From Gammaproteobacteria bacterium (GTDB lineage Bacteria; Pseudomonadota; Gammaproteobacteria; UBA5335; SLRW01): 11,581 nt of DNA. The notes under the pieces are model-generated. The model saw only the letters and a list, made by a program, of their open reading frames with translations, ran no database searches and was not told where the DNA came from. The stretch is from assembly GCA_007134115.1 (NCBI GenBank), contig SLLK01000240.1:1-11581 (forward strand), written 5' to 3'. Below, piece by piece: positions 1-5,522 of the stretch (positions are counted from its first letter, which is position 1; the number at the start of each line of letters is the position of its first letter). The translations under genes were made by a program, and so were the position numbers.

Positions 1-372
1 ACCCCGATCACAGAACTGGCCCCCGCCATCCAGCGGATCAATATTGCGCCAGAACACAGCCAGTAATTCTTCGTAACCGACCACCGCGGGATCGTAGAGC
101 ACCCGCACCGCCTCGGCATGACCGGTACCCCCGGCCACGACCTGCTCGTAAGTCGGGTCGGCGACATCACCGCCAATATAGCCCGACGTAGTGGAGATCA
201 CCCCCTCGGTGTCGTCGAAAGGCGGCTCCATGCACCAGAAACAGCCCCCGGCGAAGATGGCTTCGGCGGACGGCGGTTCTTCCGCAGACAGGGGTGTGAT
301 CCATAACAGGGCGAGGCTCAGGGCCAGGCAGATGCGGCGGGGCCAGGGGGAAGCCGTAAACGGGTGATGCAT
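1..372 (-). CDS. msrA: Peptide-methionine (S)-S-oxide reductase MsrA, exported, 3' end cut by window
   Basis: MsrA reduces the S diastereomer of methionine sulfoxide in proteins back to methionine. The visible 124 codons run off the left edge, so the C-terminal part, including any resolving cysteines, is not seen. Residues 1-30 form a Sec-type signal peptide: basic PRR, then a hydrophobic core ICLALSLALLWI, then a likely cleavage site after PLSA. The catalytic signature GCFWC lies at residues 43-47, with Cys44 the expected nucleophile, followed by the family stretches SGYIGG, YEQVVAGGTGHAEAV and FWRNIDP. The start is the ATG at 372-370, with GAGG eight bases upstream; a frame beginning further upstream does not encode MsrA. 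A signal peptide implies a periplasmic enzyme, matching the exported MsrB encoded upstream on the same strand. The two are separated by a fic gene and repeats. The family call is near certain; the periplasmic location is inferred from the leader. Confidence 0.93.
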   Translation of the reverse strand, partial: MHHPFTASPWPRRICLALSLALLWITPLSAEEPPSAEAIFAGGCFWCMEPPFDDTEGVISTTSGYIGGDVADPTYEQVVAGGTGHAEAVRVLYDPAVVGYEELLAVFWRNIDPLDGGGQFCDRG

Positions 373-403
373 TGCCTTGTCCTCGATGTGGGTGGTTTGC
401 GGG

Positions 404-440
404 ATTGCCGCGTCGACTGTGGCCTCCTCGCAATGACAGG
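404..440. repeat. REP-like palindromic repeat, copy 1
   Basis: A 37-nt element with ends ATTGC and GCAAT that can pair, followed by GACAGG. It matches copy 2 (1739-1775) at 36 of 37 positions and has the same orientation. It lies between the fic stop codon and the msrA start, about 30 bases upstream of msrA, so it may also sit in the msrA leader. Short extragenic palindromes of this general kind (ATTGC...GCAAT ends) are widespread in bacteria; the exact family is not established here. Confidence 0.8.
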
Positions 441-527
441 GGTGGAGCAGTGCGCAGGGCCCAAGTTCTCTTTTGACAAGACTTATCACCAGCGGTTCGG
501 GGATTGGCTCAACTTCCTCGTCGCACC

Positions 528-1601
528 TCAGCGGTTTGAGTCGCTGACAAGAATGCGCGTCAGGGCGAGGTTGATATAGTAGTTTGAGCGGCCCGCCTTG
601 TGCTTTTCCAGAAATCCGTCTTTGGTCAACGCTTCCAGGTATTTGGTGGCTGTAAGGCGTGACACCTTGAGGTCCTGCTCGATGAAGCGGATCTTGGTAT
701 AAGGATGAGCGAACAGGCTGTTAATCAAGTCCTGACTGTAGAAGCGGTGGCGTTCACGAATCCTGTGCTTATAGGCCAGCACAGCTTCCTGAATGGCGTT
801 GATGGTGCCGATGGCGCTGGTGGCAGTCTGCGCCACGGCCTCCAGCATATAGATGACCCATTCTTCCCATGCATCATTCTCGCGCACGGCCTGGAGCAAG
901 CGATAGTAGTCAGCCTTGTGGCGCAGGATGTAGCGGCTGAGGTAGAGCACGGGACTGTCGAGAAGGCCCTGCTTGACCAGGTACAGCACATTGATGATGC
1001 GTCCGGTGCGGCCGTTGCCGTCATAAAAGGGGTGGATGCTTTCGAACTGGTAGTGAATCAACGCCATCTTGATCAGTGGATCGGCGGCAAAGCTGTCGCC
1101 TTCGTTGATGAACTGCTCCAGTTCATGCATCAGTGTCCGGATTTCGGCCGGATTCTGCGGAGGCTCATAGACCGTTCTCCCGGCGCCGTCTTTCAGTGCG
1201 GTACCGGGCAATGCACGGAAACCGGCGTCGTTGCGTTCAATTTCGGCCTGAATCGCGAGGATGTCGGTGTTGGTTAAAAGCCCCGTGCGGCGTACCGCCT
1301 GCAGTCCGGTTCGCAACGCCTGACGATAGCGCAGCACTTCCTTGGCGGCGGGGTAACTGGATTCCGGAAAAGCATCATCTCGTAAAAGTTCATCGTGCGT
1401 GGTGACGATGTTTTCGATCTCGGAACTGTCCTTGGCCTCCTGCATGCCGAGGGTGTTAATCAGGATATCCTGGTGCGGTATGGAGGAAACCACGCCCTTG
1501 AGTTCGGCCAGATGCCGGCTCGCATGGGCCAGCGCCTTAAGCACAGCGGGATGCTCAAAGCGTTGTGGGTCAAGCCGCTGTAGCGGGGACAATGTACGCA
1601 T
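528..1601 (-). CDS. Fic-family protein (probable AMP-transferase) with C-terminal winged-helix domain
   Basis: Fic enzymes usually transfer AMP from ATP onto a hydroxyl of a target protein. This 357-residue protein has the complete active-site motif HPFYDGNGRTGR at residues 190-201, with His190 the catalytic base. Upstream, SSEIEN at 59-64 fits the inhibitory motif (S/T)xxxE(G/N), so Glu63 should block productive ATP binding. An N-terminal inhibitory helix puts it in class II of the Fic family. Residues about 297-350 look like a winged-helix DNA-binding domain, with SRLTATKYLEALTKDGFL as the probable recognition-helix region. The architecture resembles the stand-alone Fic protein of Shewanella oneidensis. 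No antitoxin gene is adjacent, which suits an intramolecular inhibitor. No clear ribosome binding site precedes the ATG at 1601-1599; similarity to the family N terminus supports it. The gene splits msrB from msrA and is flanked by repeats. The target protein cannot be told from the sequence. Confidence 0.93.
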   Translation of the reverse strand: MRTLSPLQRLDPQRFEHPAVLKALAHASRHLAELKGVVSSIPHQDILINTLGMQEAKDSSEIENIVTTHDELLRDDAFPESSYPAAKEVLRYRQALRTGLQAVRRTGLLTNTDILAIQAEIERNDAGFRALPGTALKDGAGRTVYEPPQNPAEIRTLMHELEQFINEGDSFAADPLIKMALIHYQFESIHPFYDGNGRTGRIINVLYLVKQGLLDSPVLYLSRYILRHKADYYRLLQAVRENDAWEEWVIYMLEAVAQTATSAIGTINAIQEAVLAYKHRIRERHRFYSQDLINSLFAHPYTKIRFIEQDLKVSRLTATKYLEALTKDGFLEKHKAGRSNYYINLALTRILVSDSNR

Positions 1602-1622
1602 GAAGAGGCAGCGTCAGCCAAC

Positions 1623-1632
1623 GTGTATACAC
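1623..1632. promoter_or_regulatory. Perfect 10-bp palindrome GTGTATACAC, proximal operator candidate
   Basis: A perfect palindrome containing TGTATACA (1624-1631), located 21 bases upstream of the fic start codon and at the predicted transcription start. The identical octamer recurs at 1666-1673, exactly 42 bases away. A protein bound here would be placed to block transcription of fic. Confidence 0.5.
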
Positions 1633-1635
1633 AAT

Positions 1636-1663
1636 AGCATATTTCTATACATGTTCACTTCAA
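1636..1663 (-). promoter_or_regulatory. Candidate sigma70-type promoter of the fic gene
   Basis: On the minus strand, TTGAAG (1663-1658) is followed after 16 bases by TATGCT (1641-1636). These match the -35 and -10 consensus at four positions each. The predicted transcript would start near 1629, leaving a leader of about 28 bases before the fic ATG. The elements lie inside the TGTATACA operator array. This is a by-eye call in a locally AT-rich stretch. Confidence 0.4.
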
Positions 1664-1671
1664 CATGTATA
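1646..1671. promoter_or_regulatory. Perfect inverted repeat (10-bp arms, 6-bp spacer), distal operator candidate
   Basis: TATACATGTT (1646-1655) and AACATGTATA (1662-1671) are exact reverse complements around the spacer CACTTC. The right arm extends into TGTATACA (1666-1673). The left arm includes the near match TCTATACA (1644-1651). Together with the palindrome at 1623-1632 this gives three related sites with centres 20 and 22 bases apart. The candidate fic -35 element falls in the spacer and right arm. The best guess for the bound protein is the Fic protein's own winged-helix domain. Confidence 0.55.
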
Positions 1672-1738
1672 CAAGACTTCCACTGCTTATGCAGGTTTTA
1701 CTCCTTTATCATTAAACCCTTGGGGCGCTTTTTTTGAA

Positions 1739-1775
1739 ATTGCCGCGTCGGCTGTGGCCTCCTCGCAATGACAGG
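1739..1775. repeat. REP-like palindromic repeat, copy 2
   Basis: A 37-nt element differing from copy 1 only at its thirteenth base (G instead of A). The inner part GGC-TGTG-GCC can form a small hairpin, and the ends ATTGC and GCAAT can pair. It lies about 65 bases beyond the fic operator region, so copies 1 and 2 directly bracket fic together with its control region. Confidence 0.8.
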
Positions 1776-1811
1776 AATGTCCCTTGGCGGGGATGCTGAT
1801 CGAAACCCGGG

Positions 1812-1846
1812 ATTGCCGCGTCGGCTTCGCCTCCTCGCAATGACAG
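1812..1846. repeat. REP-like palindromic repeat, copy 3 (variant loop)
   Basis: Same orientation and same arms as copies 1 and 2, but the centre is GGC-TTC-GCC, making it one base shorter (35 nt). It ends 13 bases beyond the msrB stop codon, so in the msrB transcript it would form a 3' hairpin that might stabilise or attenuate the message. No T tract follows on the minus strand, so it is not a standard intrinsic terminator. Confidence 0.8.
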
Positions 1847-1859
1847 TGGGGCTTCTTTG

Positions 1860-2375
1860 TCAGCCTCGCAATTCGGGTAATGACTCGCCCTCGGGTATGA
1901 ACCGCACGGCCACGCCGTTGTTGCAGTAACGCAGGCCGGTCGGGGGCGGACCGTCGTTGAAGACGTGGCCCTGATGACCGCCGCAGCGGGCGCAGTGGTA
2001 TTCGGTGCGCGGCATGATCAGTTTGAAGTCGCGTTTGGTGTTGATGTGGTCTTCGTCGATGGGCTGGAAGAAGCTGGGCCAGCCGGTACCGCTGTCGAAC
2101 TTGCCCGCGGAGGAGAACAGCGGCAGGTAGCAGGCGGCGCAGATGTAGGTACCGTCGCGCTTTTCATCATTCAAGGGGCTGCTGAACGCGGGCTCGGTGC
2201 CCTCACGGAACAGCACATGGAACTGATCGTCATCCAGCAGTTCCCGCCACTGTGCTGTGGACTTGTCGAGTTGTTCGAAATCACCGGCCATACTGCCTCC
2301 TCCGCTTGCTGCTAACCAGGGCCACAGCGCGCCCGCGCCCGCCAGGCCCAGGATGAATTCACGTCTGCGCATCAT
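1860..2375 (-). CDS. msrB: Peptide-methionine (R)-S-oxide reductase MsrB, Tat-exported
   Basis: MsrB reduces the R diastereomer of methionine sulfoxide, complementing MsrA. The 171-residue protein begins with MMRRREFILGLAGAGALW, a twin-arginine-like signal that suggests export of the folded, zinc-bound enzyme to the periplasm. The zinc cysteines are C79 and C82 (CAAC) and C128 and C131 (CARC). The catalytic cysteine is C151 in RYCNNGVAVRF. The stretch SGTGWPSF has Thr97 where many two-cysteine MsrBs have the resolving cysteine, so this looks like a one-cysteine type that would need an external reductant directly. There are two adjacent ATGs; GGAG lies five bases before the first, which is used here, and eight before the second. 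It is followed by repeats, then fic, then msrA on the same strand. The enzyme identity is secure; the Tat route is inferred. Confidence 0.96.
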   Translation of the reverse strand: MMRRREFILGLAGAGALWPWLAASGGGSMAGDFEQLDKSTAQWRELLDDDQFHVLFREGTEPAFSSPLNDEKRDGTYICAACYLPLFSSAGKFDSGTGWPSFFQPIDEDHINTKRDFKLIMPRTEYHCARCGGHQGHVFNDGPPPTGLRYCNNGVAVRFIPEGESLPELRG

Positions 2376-2390
2376 TGTCTCTCCGGCCAG

Positions 2391-2396
2391 AGTATA
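2391..2396 (-). promoter_or_regulatory. Candidate -10 element for msrB
   Basis: TATACT on the minus strand matches the -10 consensus at five of six positions and lies 15 bases upstream of the first msrB ATG. No convincing -35 element is seen 16-18 bases further upstream, so an activator may be needed or the call may be wrong. The predicted leader would be very short. Confidence 0.35.
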
Positions 2397-2470
2397 GGGT
2401 TTCGAGCCCCGGCATGTGCGTTGGTTCCGTGATACAGCCCCCCGCAGCCATCTGGCGGCTTGCGTACCTG

Positions 2471-2476
2471 TAGAAT
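2471..2476 (+). promoter_or_regulatory. Candidate -10 element for the TauE/SafE gene, possibly leaderless
   Basis: TAGAAT ends six bases before the ATG at 2483, the distance expected between a -10 element and a transcription start. No Shine-Dalgarno sequence precedes that ATG, so a leaderless transcript is possible. No good -35 element is visible, so this is weak evidence. Confidence 0.25.
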
Positions 2477-2482
2477 GCGCGC

Positions 2483-3238
2483 ATGGACCCTCTTTTTCAC
2501 CTCCTGCTGTTTGTCATTGCGACGGCGGCCAACCTGCTGTCGGCGCTGGCCGGCGGCGGCTCCGGGTTGCTGCAGCTGCCGGCGCTGATCCTGCTCGGCC
2601 TGCCGTTTCACATTGCGCTGGCGACCCACAAGGTGGCCTCGGTGGCACTGGGTGTGGGGGCGAGCCTGCGGCATGCGCGCGAACGCACCCTGGAGTGGCG
2701 TTTTGCCCTGTTCATTCTCGCCGCCGGGCTGCCCGGGGTCATCGCCGGGGCCAGCCTGGTGCTGGCGATCCCGGAGCGCACGGCGGAAATCGCGCTGGGC
2801 CTCCTGATCATGGCCCTGGGGCTGTATTCCTTTCTGCAACCCGAGCTGGGGCTGGCGCATGCGCCGCGCCAGCGGCACATGCAGGGCTATATCACCGGCG
2901 GTCTGGCGCTGACCGGGCTGGGGCTGATCAACGGTTCGCTGACCGCCGGTTCCGGGCTGTTTGTCACCCTGTGGCTGGTGCGCTGGTTCGGCCTGGACTA
3001 CAAGCGGGCGGTGGCCTACACGCTGGTGCTGGTGGGGGTGTTCTGGAATGGCGCCGGGGCGCTGACGCTGGGGCTGCTGGCGGAGATTGAATGGACCTGG
3101 CTGCCGGCGCTGATTGCCGGCTCGCTGGTGGGCGGCTACCTCGGCGCCCACCTCGCTATCGTACGGGGCAATCGCCTGATCAAGCGGGTGTTCGAGATCG
3201 TCACGGTGCTGGTCGGCCTCCGGCTGATTATGGGGTAA
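2483..3238 (+). CDS. TauE/SafE-family (DUF81) membrane permease, probable anion exporter
   Basis: Members of this family move sulfite, organosulfonates or related anions across the inner membrane. The 251-residue protein is almost wholly hydrophobic, with about eight predicted membrane segments. The family's internal duplication shows as two matching motifs, ALAGGGSGLLQLPALILLGL (22-41) and SLTAGSGLFVTLWLVRWFGL (152-171). The ATHKVASVALG stretch after the first repeat is also typical. The substrate cannot be read from the sequence; many relatives are annotated only as 'sulfite exporter TauE/SafE family'. The start is the first ATG of the frame and gives a proper first membrane helix, but it has no ribosome binding site. 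It is divergent from msrB across about 107 bases and convergent with the stress protein downstream. A link to sulfur or oxidative metabolism with msrB is speculation. Confidence 0.9.
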   Translation: MDPLFHLLLFVIATAANLLSALAGGGSGLLQLPALILLGLPFHIALATHKVASVALGVGASLRHARERTLEWRFALFILAAGLPGVIAGASLVLAIPERTAEIALGLLIMALGLYSFLQPELGLAHAPRQRHMQGYITGGLALTGLGLINGSLTAGSGLFVTLWLVRWFGLDYKRAVAYTLVLVGVFWNGAGALTLGLLAEIEWTWLPALIAGSLVGGYLGAHLAIVRGNRLIKRVFEIVTVLVGLRLIMG

Positions 3239-3254
3239 GACCCCGGCCGCCAGT

Positions 3255-3359
3255 TCAGCCGCGCTGGCGCGGATACAGCCGCAACGCGACGAACAGCGCC
3301 GGCGAGCATTGCTGCACGGCGACAACGAACGGCGTTTCCGCGCGCTGCAGGGCTTCCAT
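3255..3359 (-). CDS. Possible 34-codon open frame downstream of the universal stress protein gene
   Basis: An ATG frame begins 10 bases after the stress-protein stop codon and ends at TGA. It would give MEALQRAETPFVVAVQQC followed by 16 more residues ending in PRQRG. GGGGCG precedes the ATG at close spacing. The peptide resembles no family I recognise. It fills most of the 131-base gap between two convergent genes, where a terminator would be expected, and the stretch also holds a short hairpin (CCGCG-CTGG-CGCGG, 3259-3272) without a T tract. It may be a chance frame in GC-rich DNA. Confidence 0.15.
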   Translation of the reverse strand: MEALQRAETPFVVAVQQCSPALFVALRLYPRQRG

Positions 3360-3369
3360 CACGCCCCGG

Positions 3370-4221
3370 CTAGAACTGGCTGGGCATCGGCGTGGGCACC
3401 ATTAATACATGGCGCTCGGAGTACAGCGCCACCTTCGCCGAGGTGCCGCCCATCACATTGTTGCGATAACCGCTGTAACCATGCTTGCCGATGATGACCA
3501 GACTGGCGTCGCGCTCGTGCGCCACCTCACGCACCACGTCGGACGCCGGATGCCCGCTGGCCAACTGTGTTTCCACCGTGGCGCCGGCGGCGCGGCAGCG
3601 CTCGGCCAGTGCTTCGAGCCGCTCACGCAATTCGTTTTCTTCAGCGACATCCTCGCCCTGCTGCTCGAGCACACTGAGCAACAACATGCGCCCGGCACGC
3701 GGCGCCAGATCAACGGCCGCCTGCTCCGCCTCGCGGGCGGCCACGGTCAGGTCCGTGGCCAGCACCACCGAGTTCAGCAGGCGTCCTTCCTCGCCGCTAT
3801 CGTCCCCCGCCCTGTCGGCATCCAGGTGTTTCACCAGCACCGGCAGTTGCGTGGCCTGCAACAGGCTCGACAGCGTGCTGCCCAGAAACACCTCACGCAC
3901 AATGCTGTAGCCCCGCGAGCCCACGACCACCAGCGAGGCGAGGTTATGGCCGGCCACGGACAGAATCTGCTGCACCGAGAAGCCTTCCACCACCTCGGTT
4001 TTTACCGTGAGGTCCTGTTCGCGCAGATTCTTGGCCATCTGTTCAAGCTGGCGCTCGTAATCGGCCCGACGTGCACTGTCTTTACCGCCAAACACGCCCG
4101 GCTCAAGTACAGACACCAGGGTCACTTCGCGTGTACCCAGACGACGCAGATCAGGAATCGCACCGAGCAAAGGCGCAGTAGTGGCGGACAGGTCGGTGGC
4201 GATGACGACGCGCTCATACAT
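3370..4221 (-). CDS. Universal stress protein with two UspA domains
   Basis: A 283-residue cytoplasmic protein made of two Usp domains in tandem, about residues 1-133 and 150-279. Domain 1 begins YERVVIATDLS and has an intact ATP-binding signature G-2x-G-9x-G-S: GSRG at 101-104 and GS at 114-115. Domain 2 begins LNSVVLATDLT and has GKHG at 245-248 followed after nine residues by GGT, a near match with one extra glycine. At least domain 1 should bind ATP. Usp proteins support survival under starvation, redox or membrane stress; the exact role differs between members. AGGAG lies six bases before the ATG at 4221-4219. The gene is convergent with the TauE/SafE gene and divergent from the monooxygenase gene. 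The family call is very secure; the stress sensed is unknown. Confidence 0.95.
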   Translation of the reverse strand: MYERVVIATDLSATTAPLLGAIPDLRRLGTREVTLVSVLEPGVFGGKDSARRADYERQLEQMAKNLREQDLTVKTEVVEGFSVQQILSVAGHNLASLVVVGSRGYSIVREVFLGSTLSSLLQATQLPVLVKHLDADRAGDDSGEEGRLLNSVVLATDLTVAAREAEQAAVDLAPRAGRMLLLSVLEQQGEDVAEENELRERLEALAERCRAAGATVETQLASGHPASDVVREVAHERDASLVIIGKHGYSGYRNNVMGGTSAKVALYSERHVLMVPTPMPSQF

Positions 4222-4375
4222 AGACAGCTCCTGGCATGCGGGATGGATAGTCGTATCGACAGTGTATTCAGCAATCGCACGCTGTGGCTAGTCGCCGCTG
4301 GCCCCGGCAGGCGCTTTCCGGTCTGTCGGCTTCGGCACCGGCTGTTGCGGGCAGCGATATTGCGGGGTGATACCA

Positions 4376-4406
4376 TAGCCGCTCTACCGGCCAGCAGGGC
4401 CGGCTA
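4376..4406 (+). other. Hairpin in the leader region of the YhbW-like gene
   Basis: CCGGCC (4387-4392) and GGCCGG (4398-4403) form a perfect six-pair stem around AGCAG. TAGCC (4376-4380) can alternatively pair with GGCTA (4402-4406), which uses part of the same stem. The structure ends about 28 bases before the ATG. There is no T tract, so it is not an intrinsic terminator. Its role, if any, is unknown. The rest of the 212-base divergent interval (4222-4433) shows no gene and no convincing promoter. Confidence 0.3.
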
Positions 4407-4433
4407 TACACGCCACCGTCAACCGGAGACCGC

Positions 4434-5432
4434 ATGCAGGCCTATTCCCTTCTTGATCTGGCGCCCATCAAGGAAGACGGCACCGCGCGCGACGCACTGC
4501 TCAACGCACGCGACCTCGCCCGGCACGCTGAGAAACTCGGTTACAAACGCTTCTGGATGGCCGAGCACCACAACATGATCGGCATCGCCAGCGCCGCCAC
4601 GCCGGTCGCCCTGGGTTTTGTCGCCGCCGGCACCCGCACGATCCGCGTCGGCGCCGCCGGCATGATGCTGCCCAACCATGCGCCGCTGGTGGTGGCCGAG
4701 CAGTTCGGCACCCTCGCCTGCCTGTATCCGGATCGCATCGACCTGGGTCTGGGCCGTGCGCCGGGCACCGACCAGCAAACCCTGCGCGCGCTGCGCCGCA
4801 CCCACGCCAGCGCCGACAGGTTCCCGCAGGATGTGCAGGAGCTGCTGCATTATCTGGAACCGACACAACCCGGCCAGCAGGTGCAGGCCGTACCCGGCGC
4901 CGGCACCCGCGTACCGGTGTGGATCCTGGGCTCCAGCCTGTTCGGCGCACAACTGGCCGCCGCGCTGGGCCTGCCCTATGCCTTCGCCTCGCACTTCGCG
5001 CCGGATGCGCTCGACGATGCACTGCACATCTACCGTGAGCGCTTTGAACCCTCGCCGTGGCTGGACAAGCCTTATGCCGCTGCCGCGGCCAACGTGTTCG
5101 CTGCCGACACCGACGAGGCCGGACGCAGGCTGATGACCTCGGTGGAGCAGGCCTTCGTGGCCCTGCGGCGCGGCACGCCGGGCAAACTCAGGCCGCCGGT
5201 CGACGACCCCGACAGCATCGGCCACCCCGCCGAGCTGGCCGGCGCGCGACACGCGCTGAAGGAATCTGCGGTGGGTGCTCCCGACACCGTGAACAAGTGG
5301 CTCAGGGCGTTCCTGGATCGCACTGCGGCCGATGAGCTGATTATCACCGGGGGCATCTTCGACCACGAGGCGCGCAAGCGCTCTTTCACCATCGCCGCCG
5401 AGGCGCTGCAGACAATGCAAAAGGCGGCATAA
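4434..5432 (+). CDS. yhbW: YhbW-like luciferase-family flavin-dependent monooxygenase
   Basis: A 332-residue member of the bacterial-luciferase-like flavin monooxygenases, which use reduced FMN and oxygen. It fits the length and many characteristic stretches of E. coli YhbW, a protein of uncertain physiological substrate: SLLDLAPI near the N terminus, AEHHNMIGIASAATPVALGF, MLPNHAPLVVAEQFGTL, YPDRIDLGLGRAPGTD, VPVWILGSSLFGAQLAAALG and ASHFAPDALDDAL. These form the expected TIM-barrel with no signal peptide or membrane segment, so it is cytoplasmic. GGAG lies five bases before the ATG, preceded by a hairpin in the leader region. The SIMPL lipoprotein gene follows 90 bases later on the same strand and could be cotranscribed. 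The family is certain; the YhbW assignment comes from remembered sequence similarity and says little about the reaction in vivo. Confidence 0.93.
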   Translation: MQAYSLLDLAPIKEDGTARDALLNARDLARHAEKLGYKRFWMAEHHNMIGIASAATPVALGFVAAGTRTIRVGAAGMMLPNHAPLVVAEQFGTLACLYPDRIDLGLGRAPGTDQQTLRALRRTHASADRFPQDVQELLHYLEPTQPGQQVQAVPGAGTRVPVWILGSSLFGAQLAAALGLPYAFASHFAPDALDDALHIYRERFEPSPWLDKPYAAAAANVFAADTDEAGRRLMTSVEQAFVALRRGTPGKLRPPVDDPDSIGHPAELAGARHALKESAVGAPDTVNKWLRAFLDRTAADELIITGGIFDHEARKRSFTIAAEALQTMQKAA

Positions 5433-5522
5433 TCGATCAGCACGGCAGAGCGTGCGGCAGTCAGGCGCACATGACACCGACATACTGTCCCCGGCGACCA
5501 CCACAGCCACGGAGAAACGCAC

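Noticed and set aside
472..477. TTGACA, a perfect -35 hexamer on the plus strand
   Set aside because: No -10 element lies 16-18 bases downstream and no plus-strand gene follows.
1729..1735. Run of seven T residues as an intrinsic terminator
   Set aside because: No stable stem precedes it on the plus strand, and no plus-strand gene ends there.
404..1846. Three similar repeats as a CRISPR array
   Set aside because: Spacing is irregular (about 1.3 kb and 36 bases), a whole gene lies between two copies, and no cas genes are present.
2372..3325. A 317-codon minus-strand frame opposite the TauE/SafE gene
   Set aside because: The product is Gln/Arg/Pro-rich without domains, while the plus strand encodes a clear membrane protein.
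3409..4578. A 389-codon plus-strand frame opposite the universal stress protein
   Set aside because: The minus-strand product has two clear Usp domains and a good ribosome site; the plus-strand product resembles nothing.
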